Below the pieces are notes generated by a model, which worked only from the letters and a program-made list of their open reading frames with translations, was not told where the DNA came from and searched no databases. DNA of 64,000 bases from Paraburkholderia phosphatilytica (lineage in GTDB: Bacteria; Pseudomonadota; Gammaproteobacteria; Burkholderiales; Burkholderiaceae): the NCBI RefSeq assembly GCF_003443895.1, contig NZ_QQOA01000020.1, positions 1 through 64,000 on the forward strand, given 5' to 3'. Position numbers and translations under genes: made by a program. Shown piece after piece: positions 26,081 to 34,237 of the stretch (position 1 is its first letter; every line of letters starts with the position of its first letter).

Positions 26081-27139
26081 TCAGAAACGATGGCGGATGC
26101 CGACCGTGACACCGGTCTGGTTCGGACCGTACGCAGTATCGTCGGTCACCCCTACCGGCGTGTAGGTACCGTTCGCGTAACGCGTTGCCGCTGCATACGC
26201 AACGGTCGCATACAGATCGGTCCGCTTCGACAGCGAGTAGTCGCCGCTCAGCACGCCCATGATCGAGTTCGATACGTTCTTCGTCTGGTTGCTCTGGTAG
26301 TACAGCGCCGTCGTCAGCTGGAACGCCGGAACGATGCGATAGCGCACACCGCCGAACCACAACGCCGCCGACACCGTCGCGCCCTTCGTCGGGTTGTACA
26401 GATAGTGCTCGTAGCCGCCCATCACGGTCACCGGGCCGAACTCGTCGCGCGCGGACAGGCTCCAGTTGCGCGACTTCGTCCACAGGCCCGCGGTGGTGAC
26501 CGCGCCGTTGCGGTAGTCGTACGCGAATGCGGCGGACAGCGTGCCGATCGCGTACTGGAGGCCCGCGCCGTAGGCCGCGCTGCTCTGGAACGACCCCGCG
26601 GTGCCGCCGAAGCTGTAGTCCGCGATCGCCTTCAGGCCGCCGAACTGACCGACGTACTTCACCGAGTTGTTGAGACGCGCCTTGTACGAGAAGTCGTCGG
26701 ACGAGCCAGTGGTCGGGAACCACGTGTAGTGCGGCGCATAGCCCATCGGATCGTACTGCTCGAGGATGTCGTACATCGCGGTGTACTGCAGACCGGCCGA
26801 CAGCGAGCCGTACGATGCATTCGAGATGCCGACCGCGGCCTGACGATTGAACAGCACCCCTGACGTCGTGTTCGAGCCGTCGTTGCTGTTGATCCCCGCT
26901 TCCAGCCAGAAGAACGCCGAGTATCCGCCGCCCAGATCTTCCGTGCCCTTGAATCCGAAGCGCGAATTGCTGAGGCCGCCCGAGCCTTCGCGCACCAGCG
27001 TGTCGCCCGTCGCGCTGGCGTGATTGAGAACTTCGAGGTTCGTATCGATCACACCGTACAGCGTGACCGACGACTGTGCGAACACGGGCAGGCTGGCGGC
27101 GCCGGCAAGCGCGGCGGCGAGATAGTGCTTCTTCTTCAC
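26081..27139 (-). CDS. Gram-negative porin (OmpC-like, Burkholderia type)
   Basis: A 352-aa trimeric porin with signal peptide (AAALAGAASLPVFAQ), the classic start SSVTLYGVIDTNLEV and a terminal Phe (GIRHRF). The PEFGG-like constriction loop is not obvious by eye, so selectivity cannot be stated. The start is GTG at 27139 with CAGGAGACGCTCA upstream. It is the first gene of the hydrolase/permease run and divergent from a LysR gene, which suggests induced entry of the locus's substrate. Confidence 0.93.
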   Translation of the reverse strand: MKKKHYLAAALAGAASLPVFAQSSVTLYGVIDTNLEVLNHASATGDTLVREGSGGLSNSRFGFKGTEDLGGGYSAFFWLEAGINSNDGSNTTSGVLFNRQAAVGISNASYGSLSAGLQYTAMYDILEQYDPMGYAPHYTWFPTTGSSDDFSYKARLNNSVKYVGQFGGLKAIADYSFGGTAGSFQSSAAYGAGLQYAIGTLSAAFAYDYRNGAVTTAGLWTKSRNWSLSARDEFGPVTVMGGYEHYLYNPTKGATVSAALWFGGVRYRIVPAFQLTTALYYQSNQTKNVSNSIMGVLSGDYSLSKRTDLYATVAYAAATRYANGTYTPVGVTDDTAYGPNQTGVTVGIRHRF

Positions 27140-27228
27140 TGAGCGTCTCCTGAGTGCGTTGTTGTGTTGGTTTGCACGCAGCGAGCGGCCCCGACATTCA
27201 CCACCCGTTGCGATGGCGAGATCGTAGG

Positions 27229-27243
27229 TTTGCCTGTGGCAAA
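27229..27243. promoter_or_regulatory. TTTGCC-TGT-GGCAAA palindrome, likely LysR operator
   Basis: Perfect 6-bp arms around TGT lie in the 181-bp region between the porin and the LysR gene, in locally AT-rich DNA. This is a good candidate for LysR binding that controls the porin-hydrolase operon. Confidence 0.55.
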
Positions 27244-27320
27244 TGTAAAATACCCATTTCAGGCACTATCCATATTTTTTAGATATGTCATTTTCGCCCT
27301 GGGCGTGACGGAGTCGAGCG

Positions 27321-28250
27321 ATGGAATTGCGGCATCTGCGCTACTTTCTGGTGGTGGCCGAAGAAGGACAGTTCACGCGCGCGGCGTCGCGGCTCGCGAT
27401 GCAGCAGCCGCCGCTGTCGCAGCAAATCCGCCTGCTCGAAGAGGAGATCGGCTTCGAACTGTTCGAGCGGCTGCCACGCGGCGTGGTGCTGACCGACGCC
27501 GGCAAGGCCTTCGCCGAAGACGCGCAGCGCATTCTCGACGGCCTGCATCAGTCGGTTGAACGCGCGGCTCGCATCGCGCGCGGCGAGATCGGCACGCTGT
27601 CCATCGGTCTCACCAGCTCGGCGAGTTTCCATCCGCTCACCACGGAGGCGATCCGCGAATTCCGGCGCCTGCATCCGGACGTCGGCGTCGATCTCACGGA
27701 ACTCAACGCGGCCGAAGTGAACGAGCGGCTCGCGGGCGGTCTCGTGCACGTCGCGTTTCTGCGCAAGCCGGTGGTGGTGCCGCCGGATCTATCGTTCGTG
27801 GTGCTCGACGAAGAGCCGATGGTCGTCGTGCTGCCCGAGGGGCATCCGCTGCTCGCGCGCAAACGCAGCCGCGAACCGGAAGTGGAGTTGCGCGCGCTCG
27901 CGAACGAAGACTTTATCCTCGTGCGCCGGCCCGGTGCGCCCGGCATGTACGCGGACATTCTCACGGCGTGTCGCGAAGCCGGCTTCTCGCCGAACGTCGC
28001 GCGCGAGGTGCCGCGCATGCTGTCGGGCATCAAGCTGGTGTCGACGGGTCTCGGCGTAACGCTCGTGCCGGCATCGATGCAGCGCTATAGTCAGGTGGGC
28101 GTCGTGTATTGCCGCCTGAAGAAGCCGCATGCGCTCACGGCGCCGCTCACGCTGACCTTTCCATCGACGATCAGCAACGGCGCGGCAAGCCGCTTCGTCG
28201 AATTCGTGCGGGAGCATTTCCGCGATGCGGGCGCAGGCACTGCCGCGTAG
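27321..28250 (+). CDS. LysR-family transcriptional regulator
   Basis: A 309-aa regulator with N-terminal helix-turn-helix (HLRYFLVVAEEGQFTRAASR, then QPPLSQQIRLLEEEIGFELF), resembling BenM/CatM-type members. The ATG at 27321 follows GACGGAGTCGAGCG. Divergent from the porin, so it is the likely controller of the downstream hydrolase/permease genes. The SDR gene 77 bases downstream may be under the same transcript, but this is not clear. Confidence 0.93.
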   Translation: MELRHLRYFLVVAEEGQFTRAASRLAMQQPPLSQQIRLLEEEIGFELFERLPRGVVLTDAGKAFAEDAQRILDGLHQSVERAARIARGEIGTLSIGLTSSASFHPLTTEAIREFRRLHPDVGVDLTELNAAEVNERLAGGLVHVAFLRKPVVVPPDLSFVVLDEEPMVVVLPEGHPLLARKRSREPEVELRALANEDFILVRRPGAPGMYADILTACREAGFSPNVAREVPRMLSGIKLVSTGLGVTLVPASMQRYSQVGVVYCRLKKPHALTAPLTLTFPSTISNGAASRFVEFVREHFRDAGAGTAA

Positions 28251-28327
28251 CGCGACGCGTTCCGCGCGTGCGCCGTACAATCGTCGGCACACTCTGAAGA
28301 TCACGTCACACCAAGGTTTTCATCATC

Positions 28328-29101
28328 ATGGTTACTACTTCGCATTCGCACGCTACGTCCACCACGCGTGCGATCGTCACTGGACACACGCGCGGGCTCG
28401 GCGAAGCGCTCGCGGCACAGTTGCTCGAACGCGGCATCGCCGTGCTCGGCGTCTCGCGCCGGCGCAACCCCGCGCTCGCCGAACGCTTCGGCACGCTGCT
28501 GCGGGAAGCGGAGGTGGATCTGGCGTCGCTGGAACAGGTTGGCGCATGGCTCGGCAGCAATGCGTTGGGCGCGTTCGCGAACCGCGCCGGGCGTGTCGTG
28601 CTGTTCAACAACGCGGGGGCGGTTGAGCCGATCGGCCCGATCGAAGGTCAGGACCCGCTTGCCATCGCGCGTGCCGTGAGCCTCAATGTGGCAGCGCCGC
28701 TGATGCTGGCGAGCGCACTCGCTGCCGCCACACCCGCCGCGAACGACCGCCGCATCGTGCACATTTCGAGCGGTGCCGCGCGCAACGCGTATCCCGGCTG
28801 GAGCATCTACTGCGCGACGAAGGCCGCGCTCGATCATCACGCGCGCGCCGTCGCGCTCGATGCGAACCGCGCGCTGCGCATCTGCAGCCTCGCGCCCGGT
28901 GTGGTCGATACCGACATGCAGGCCACGATCCGCGCGACGGGAGCCGAGCAGTTTCCAATGCGCGAGCGCTTCGAAGAAATGAAGCGCAGCGGCAAGCTGG
29001 CCACGCCGGAAGCGTCCGCGCTGAAGCTGATCGACTACGCGTTGAGCGACGCATTCGGCAGCGCGCCGACGGCGGACGTGCGCGAACTGCCAGAAGGCTG
29101 A
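28328..29101 (+). CDS. short-chain dehydrogenase/reductase
   Basis: A 257-aa classical SDR with the cofactor motif VTGHTRGLGEA (TGxxxGxG), NNAG at about residue 97 and the active site YCATK preceded by Ser (HISSG). It resembles benzil-reductase-type SDRs. It would reduce a carbonyl or oxidise an alcohol with NAD(P)(H). The ATG at 28328 follows CCAAGG 12 bases upstream, a weak site. Substrate unknown. Confidence 0.88.
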   Translation: MVTTSHSHATSTTRAIVTGHTRGLGEALAAQLLERGIAVLGVSRRRNPALAERFGTLLREAEVDLASLEQVGAWLGSNALGAFANRAGRVVLFNNAGAVEPIGPIEGQDPLAIARAVSLNVAAPLMLASALAAATPAANDRRIVHISSGAARNAYPGWSIYCATKAALDHHARAVALDANRALRICSLAPGVVDTDMQATIRATGAEQFPMRERFEEMKRSGKLATPEASALKLIDYALSDAFGSAPTADVRELPEG

Positions 29102-29196
29102 ATAGCAATCGAAACGTTGGCATCCTGAAAGGCCCGTGTATACTCGGGACCTTCCTGCCGTTCTCAAGAAGCCCGCTTCACGCGGGCCAACTTCGC

Positions 29197-29601
29197 ATGA
29201 AGATCACCATTGTCGTTCTCGGCCTGATCGCACTGAGCTGGATGGGCCATCGCGCATTCGCGCAAACTGCCGCTGCCGAAGACTACGCTTACCTTGCCCG
29301 CCTGCACGTGCCGCGCGTCGTGGTCGATTGTGTCGCGGCGCTGGACCGCTGGGTGCATTCCGCGCCACGATATGACTCCGTGATGGTGCCCGACCGTCGC
29401 GTGCTGAAGGCGAAAGTGCATTCCGGTTCGTCGATTTTCAGCATCGCGAATCCGATCCCGATCGATGCGTCGATCACGATGCGCGCGTTCGCGAAGCTGC
29501 GCGGCGAATACTCGTGGGAACCGGTGCGCGCACGTTGCGGCGTGCGGCACAAAGCGGTCAACGCGGTATCGCTGTTGCCGCCGGCGGGCGAAATCCACTA
29601 A
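29197..29601 (+). CDS. small secreted hypothetical protein (134 aa)
   Basis: A clear Sec signal peptide (VLGLIALSWMGHRAFAQ) precedes a mature part of about 110 residues with two cysteines (VDCVAALDRW and RARCGVRHK) that could form a disulfide. It may match a Burkholderia surface or periplasmic family, but I cannot name it with confidence. A GCCCGC/GCGGGC hairpin lies at 29171-29187, just before the start. No ribosome site is clear. Confidence 0.65.
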   Translation: MKITIVVLGLIALSWMGHRAFAQTAAAEDYAYLARLHVPRVVVDCVAALDRWVHSAPRYDSVMVPDRRVLKAKVHSGSSIFSIANPIPIDASITMRAFAKLRGEYSWEPVRARCGVRHKAVNAVSLLPPAGEIH

Positions 29602-29642
29602 CCTCTACCGCCAGACCACACACCTCACGCACGAGCCCGCCG

Positions 29643-30680
29643 ATGGCTTCCACGCTTCGCCGTAAAACCAGCATGGCGGAAGTCGCGAAGGCCGCGGGCG
29701 TAAGCGAAGCCACCGTCGACCGCGTGCTGAACGGCCGCGGCGGCGTGTCCCGCGACAAGGAAGCGCGCGTGCTCGAATGGGCGCGCAAGCTGAAGATCGA
29801 TCGCGCGCTGGGCAGCGTGCCGACCCGCCTGCTGCGGATTGCGATCCTGATGCTGCGTCCGGAACACGCGTACTACCTGAACCTGCAGCACGGCCTCGAA
29901 CTCGCGCAGAAAACTTTCGAATCGCAACGCGTGATCTGCGCGGTCACGTGGTTCGACAGCCTCGAGCCAGCGCGGATCGTCGCGACCATCGAGCGCGCCA
30001 CGCAGAAGGCCGACGCGCTCGTGATCGTCACGTACGAACATCCCGACATCAGCGCGGCGGTGCGCAAGCTGAGCCCATCGATGCCGGTCATCACGCTCGC
30101 GAGCGATCTGCCCGGCACCGGCCGTCTCGCGTACGTCGGCATCGACAATCGCGGCGCGGGGCGTGTAGCGGGCGAACTGATGGGGCGCTTTCTGGGCGAG
30201 TCCGGCGGCAAGGTGCTGATCGTCACGGGCCGGCACGACTTTCTCGGCCACGAAGAGCGCGAGCATGGTTTCCGTTCGGTGCTGCGCCGCTGGTTTCCAC
30301 GCTGCGACGTGGTGGACTCGGTCGAAAGCCGCGAAGACCCCACGCGCACGCAGCGCCTGACGCGCGATGCATTCGCGCGCTACCCGGACCTGCGCGGCAT
30401 TTACAACATCTCGGTGGGCGAAGAAGGCATTGCCGCGGCGCTGAATGCGATGGGCTGCGCACGCCCCACCGTGATGATCAGCCACGAGCTGAGCGACGTA
30501 TCGCGGCGCCTGCTGCTGGAAGGCACGCTCGACGCCGTGATCGACCAGAACGCGAGCGGCGAGGCGCTGCGCGCGATCGAACTCGTGCTGCGCCACTACC
30601 ATCGCGACCCCGGCGTGACGCTGCCGCAGCGCATTCCCGTCACGGTGTTCCTGCGCGAGAATCTGCCGCCGGTGGATTGA
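29643..30680 (+). CDS. LacI-family transcriptional regulator
   Basis: A 345-aa regulator: the N-terminal HTH (MAEVAKAAGVSEATVDRVLN) with hinge (EARVLEWARKLKID), then a periplasmic-binding-protein-like sensor domain (about 60-340). The start is the ATG at 29643, which gives the conserved N-terminus; upstream sequence is not conserved-looking. It normally responds to a sugar or related compound. The target genes are not evident; an FAD-dependent reductase lies convergent downstream. Confidence 0.93.
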   Translation: MASTLRRKTSMAEVAKAAGVSEATVDRVLNGRGGVSRDKEARVLEWARKLKIDRALGSVPTRLLRIAILMLRPEHAYYLNLQHGLELAQKTFESQRVICAVTWFDSLEPARIVATIERATQKADALVIVTYEHPDISAAVRKLSPSMPVITLASDLPGTGRLAYVGIDNRGAGRVAGELMGRFLGESGGKVLIVTGRHDFLGHEEREHGFRSVLRRWFPRCDVVDSVESREDPTRTQRLTRDAFARYPDLRGIYNISVGEEGIAAALNAMGCARPTVMISHELSDVSRRLLLEGTLDAVIDQNASGEALRAIELVLRHYHRDPGVTLPQRIPVTVFLRENLPPVD

Positions 30681-30724
30681 GCGTTGGGCTTGACCTGGGT
30701 CGCGACCGTTCGAGCGGCCTGCGC

Positions 30725-31981
30725 TTACGTTGCCTCTGCCGACATCAGCGAGCGCAGCTTCGTGGCCGGGTCCTCCAGCAGCCGCGGCTCGATCCGGCTG
30801 CATTGCGCGATCAGTTCCTGCGCGATGCGCACGTCCTTCGCGATCTCCGCCATCTTGCCGACGCCGCTCGCGCCCACCAGCACGTTGTCGCCATCGAGCG
30901 CGAAGAAGAGTTTCGAGCTCTTGCCCGCGTCGCGCGTCACGGTGTTCGTGCCGAACGCCGGAATGCCCGCGATCTGGATCGTCATGTCGTACTGGTTCGA
31001 CCAGAACCACGGCACTGCCGAATACGTCTCGCCGTATTCGAGCATGTTGCGCGCGACCACCTTCGCGTGATCTTCCGCGTTCTTCCAGCATTCGAGCCGG
31101 ATGCGCCGGCGAAACAGCCGATGCGGGAACGAGCAGACATCGCCGGCCGCGAAGATGTGCGGGTCATTGGTGCGCAACGTGTCGTCCACCGCGATGCCAT
31201 CCGCGACGTCGATGCCAGCCGCCTCGGCCAGCGCCGTGCGCGGCGTCACGCCGATGCCGACCACCACGGCATCGCAATCGATGCTCGTGCCATCCGACAG
31301 CTTGACGCCGGCCACGCGCCCGCCCGACGCATCCGCCACCAGACGTTCGACCTGCACCGCGAAGCGCACGTCGACGCCCATCTCGCGATGCTTGTCGACG
31401 AGATAGCCCGCCACCACTTCCGGCACCGCGCGCATCAACGCTCGCGCAGCCGCCTCGATCACGATGACTTCGCAGCCACGCGCCTTTGCCGTCGCCGCGA
31501 TTTCCAGGCCGATGAAACCCGCACCGACGATCGCAATACGGCGGCCAGGCACGAGTTCCTCGACGATCGCGAGCGCATCGGGCACGGCGCGCAGCAGATG
31601 CACGCCCGCCAGCTCCGCGCCGGGCACCGCGAGCCGGCGCGGCTCCGCGCCGGTCGCGATCAGCAGGCGCCGGTACGGCACGCTGTCGCCATTCGAAAGC
31701 CGCACACAACGTTCGGCGCGATCGATCGCCGTCACCGCTGCATCGACGCGCAGGTCGATCTGGTTGTCGCGGTAGAACGCTTCGTCGTAGAGCGTGCATT
31801 GCGCGGTGGTGCGCTCGCCGAGCAGCACCTGCTTCGACAGCGGCGGGCGATCGTACGGCGCGAGCCCTTCGTTGCCAAGCAGCACGATCGCGCCTTCCCA
31901 ACCGTTCGTGCGCAGCGCGCTTGCCGTGCGTGCCCCACACTGCCCCGCGCCGACGATCACCATCGCATCATGCGGCTTCAT
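30725..31981 (-). CDS. FAD/NAD(P)-dependent ferredoxin-reductase-like oxidoreductase
   Basis: A 418-aa flavoprotein with FAD motif IVGAGQCGA near the N-terminus, NAD(P) motif IVGAGFIGLE at about 155 and FAD-C motif IFAAGDVCSF. It fits the putidaredoxin/rhodocoxin reductase (BphA4, HcaD) group that passes electrons from NADH to a 2Fe-2S partner. No ferredoxin or oxygenase gene is near, so the partner is elsewhere. The start at 31981 follows CAACGGGAGACAGC. Confidence 0.9.
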   Translation of the reverse strand: MKPHDAMVIVGAGQCGARTASALRTNGWEGAIVLLGNEGLAPYDRPPLSKQVLLGERTTAQCTLYDEAFYRDNQIDLRVDAAVTAIDRAERCVRLSNGDSVPYRRLLIATGAEPRRLAVPGAELAGVHLLRAVPDALAIVEELVPGRRIAIVGAGFIGLEIAATAKARGCEVIVIEAAARALMRAVPEVVAGYLVDKHREMGVDVRFAVQVERLVADASGGRVAGVKLSDGTSIDCDAVVVGIGVTPRTALAEAAGIDVADGIAVDDTLRTNDPHIFAAGDVCSFPHRLFRRRIRLECWKNAEDHAKVVARNMLEYGETYSAVPWFWSNQYDMTIQIAGIPAFGTNTVTRDAGKSSKLFFALDGDNVLVGASGVGKMAEIAKDVRIAQELIAQCSRIEPRLLEDPATKLRSLMSAEAT

Positions 31982-32186
31982 GCTGTCTCCCGTTGTTGTT
32001 CACGCGCGGCGGATGTCGCGCCATCGGAGGCAACCTTAGTCGATACCCGACGGCCGATCATCCGGAGATTTGATGGATTTCCCTCAAAGCCGAGCGATGG
32101 CACGTTGTCAGTCGCCCTGCCTGCTCGCGGCTTTTCCGTTACATTGAATGCAGGGACAACGCTCTGGGACCGCTTCGGGATATTCG

Positions 32187-32504
32187 ATGGCTACGCCTTA
32201 CTCCACGACCGCGCCGACGCGCGAAGAAGTCGACGCACTCGCCGGCACCACGGTGCTCGAATTCGGCACCGACTGGTGCGGCTACTGCCAGGGCGCGCAG
32301 CCGCTGATCGGCCGCGCGTTCGAATCGCACACGGACGTGCGTCACCTGAAGATCGAAGACGGTCCGGGCCGGCCGCTCGGCCGGTCGTTTCGCGTCAAGC
32401 TGTGGCCGACGCTGATTTTCATGCGCAACGGCGCGGAAGTGGCGCGCGTCGTGCGGCCCGGTGACGTGGAGAGTATTGCGGAGGGGTTTGGCGCGTTGGG
32501 GTGA
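32187..32504 (+). CDS. thioredoxin-family protein
   Basis: A 105-aa single thioredoxin fold with active site W-CGYC (FGTDWCGYCQGAQPL) and the cis-Pro loop LWPTLIF. It is cytosolic and lacks a signal peptide. The ATG at 32187 is preferred to the longer form from 32148, which adds a poor 13-residue leader. The active site differs from the WCGPC of classical thioredoxin, so its redox potential may differ. Confidence 0.9.
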   Translation: MATPYSTTAPTREEVDALAGTTVLEFGTDWCGYCQGAQPLIGRAFESHTDVRHLKIEDGPGRPLGRSFRVKLWPTLIFMRNGAEVARVVRPGDVESIAEGFGALG

Positions 32505-32514
32505 GGTCGTACGC

Positions 32515-33726
32515 CTACCGCCCCGCCGCCGCCACCCTTCGGCAATGCTCGAGATACCCCGCCTCGTGCCCGCTCACCAGTTCGACGACGCTCGTCCATA
32601 GCCACAGCGGCGCGTCGAGGGTCTTCGAGCGATTGCGCCCGAGGTCGTTGCGCCACGCGCGCCGCGTGGCGCCATCCATCTGCCGCGCGTGCGCCTTGCC
32701 GACCACGAAACCGAGATAGCGCGCCACGTCGCTCGCTTCGTGATGCGTCAGTTCGTCGATCTCGAGCTTGATGTCCTGCGGCAACAACTCGCGCACCACC
32801 ACGGACCGGTCCATCAACCGCCCCGCGCGCATCCGCTCACCAAGGAACGGCGACAGATGCCGCGCGCCTTCCACGACGCGCTGCGCGTTGTCGCGCGGCA
32901 TCGCCGCGTTCGGATAGCGCGGCGCCGCGGCCTTCACGCCTTCCTTCACGTCGATCAGGCACAGGTCGTCGCCTTCCATCACGCCGCCGTCGACATCGAG
33001 CAGCACCGCGTAACGCAAACGCCCGAGCGAACTGCAACCCTTCACCCAATACGCCGCGTCGAGCACTTCAACGTGACCGCCGTCGCGCCGGTTGCTCAAG
33101 CCCGTCGCGAGTCCTGCGATCGCTTCATCGTCGAACAGCGTGCGCACCGCGGCACTTTCCTTCTGCGCAAGCGGCCAGAAACGCTTGCCGAGCGGTATCG
33201 TCGGCTGCACGTCTTCAAGGCGCTCGCGCGCGAGGTGTTTCCACGAGCGGCGCACCGCTTCGCGCATCACGACCTGGATCGGCACGGGCTTGTTCCAGCG
33301 GCCATCGTGCGGCTTGCCGCGCTTGAATGCGTGCTCGTAGCCTTCCAGCAGCGCTTCCATCATCTGCACGGTCGTGACGCCTGGCAGGTTGGAGCCGCGC
33401 GCGGCCGTTGCCAGCGAAAGCGCGAGGCGGATCAGGTCATGCGCGGGATTGCCGATCACGGTCTGGTCGAGATCGCGAATCTGGATTTCGACGTCGCCAT
33501 CGGCATTGGCGACCGGGCCGAGATTGCCCGTGTGGCAGTCGCCGCAGATCCAGATCGCGGGGCCCTCCGGCAGCGTCTTCACGCCGGCGTCGTTGAGCCA
33601 TTCGTAGAACTTCAGCGTGTTGCCGCGCACGTAGGCGTGCACCGAGCGCGCCATCTTCAGGTTGCGCATCTTCGTCAGATATTCGCCGCGCTGGCCTGGG
33701 CGGCGCGCCCCGTCTGGCTGTTTCAT
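32515..33726 (-). CDS. DUF2252-family protein
   Basis: A 403-aa protein with the DUF2252 features IWICGDCHTGNLGPVAN and RDLDQTVIGNPAHDLIRL, a kinase-like (aminoglycoside phosphotransferase-like) arrangement. A role as a small-molecule or peptide kinase is plausible but unproven. The ATG at 33726 is the best start. It is immediately convergent with the thioredoxin gene. Confidence 0.88.
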   Translation of the reverse strand: MKQPDGARRPGQRGEYLTKMRNLKMARSVHAYVRGNTLKFYEWLNDAGVKTLPEGPAIWICGDCHTGNLGPVANADGDVEIQIRDLDQTVIGNPAHDLIRLALSLATAARGSNLPGVTTVQMMEALLEGYEHAFKRGKPHDGRWNKPVPIQVVMREAVRRSWKHLARERLEDVQPTIPLGKRFWPLAQKESAAVRTLFDDEAIAGLATGLSNRRDGGHVEVLDAAYWVKGCSSLGRLRYAVLLDVDGGVMEGDDLCLIDVKEGVKAAAPRYPNAAMPRDNAQRVVEGARHLSPFLGERMRAGRLMDRSVVVRELLPQDIKLEIDELTHHEASDVARYLGFVVGKAHARQMDGATRRAWRNDLGRNRSKTLDAPLWLWTSVVELVSGHEAGYLEHCRRVAAAGR

Positions 33727-33796
33727 CGCGTTTCCCCGTCGTCGTTCACTGCATCTGGATGCGTGCGGTTCGCACAACGCGCGGCACGTGTGGCGA

Positions 33797-34237
33797 TCAG
33801 CTTTCGTGACGCGTCTTGAACGACCACAGCGAGTTCACGATGAAGCCGAACAGCAGCACCGCGCCCGTCGCGACGACCTGCGACAGCAGGTAGTACACGT
33901 GCAGCCGGTTGACCATCACGCTCATCACGAGCGCGTTGATCGCCATACCCGCGGCCGCGACGATGAAGAAGCGCGGCGCCGCATGCAGGTGGCGCGCGTT
34001 GCTCTTGAAGGTGACGGTGTAGTTGAGCACGTAGTTCGCGATCGCGCCGATGCCAGCGCCGATCGTCGACGCGACCACAGCGCTCGCGACATGCGTGGTG
34101 GTGAGCGCGATCAGCACCGCGTACTGCACGCCGGTTCCGACGAGCCCCATCAGCGCGTATTTGACGAAGCGGAATGCGCGTGCGCCGATCAACCCGCGCG
34201 AACCGGCATGGCGCACCGTGTGGTCCGGCGTGCTCAT
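33797..34237 (-). CDS. gtrA: GtrA-family flippase
   Basis: A 146-aa protein with four hydrophobic helices (FVKYALMGLVGTGVQYAVL, then SIGAGIGAIANYVLNY) and the family's C-terminal LWSFKT. GtrA proteins flip undecaprenyl-phosphate-linked sugars across the inner membrane. The start at 34237 overlaps the upstream GT39 stop as ATGA. With GT39 and GtrB it makes a complete gtr-type cassette that decorates a surface glycan. Confidence 0.88.
   Translation of the reverse strand: MSTPDHTVRHAGSRGLIGARAFRFVKYALMGLVGTGVQYAVLIALTTTHVASAVVASTIGAGIGAIANYVLNYTVTFKSNARHLHAAPRFFIVAAAGMAINALVMSVMVNRLHVYYLLSQVVATGAVLLFGFIVNSLWSFKTRHES

Noticed and set aside
29777..32464. Long + strand open frame opposite the LacI and FAD-reductase genes
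   Set aside because: Arg/Ala/His-rich translation typical of an antisense or shifted frame in high-GC DNA; the overlapping genes have clear domains and start sites.
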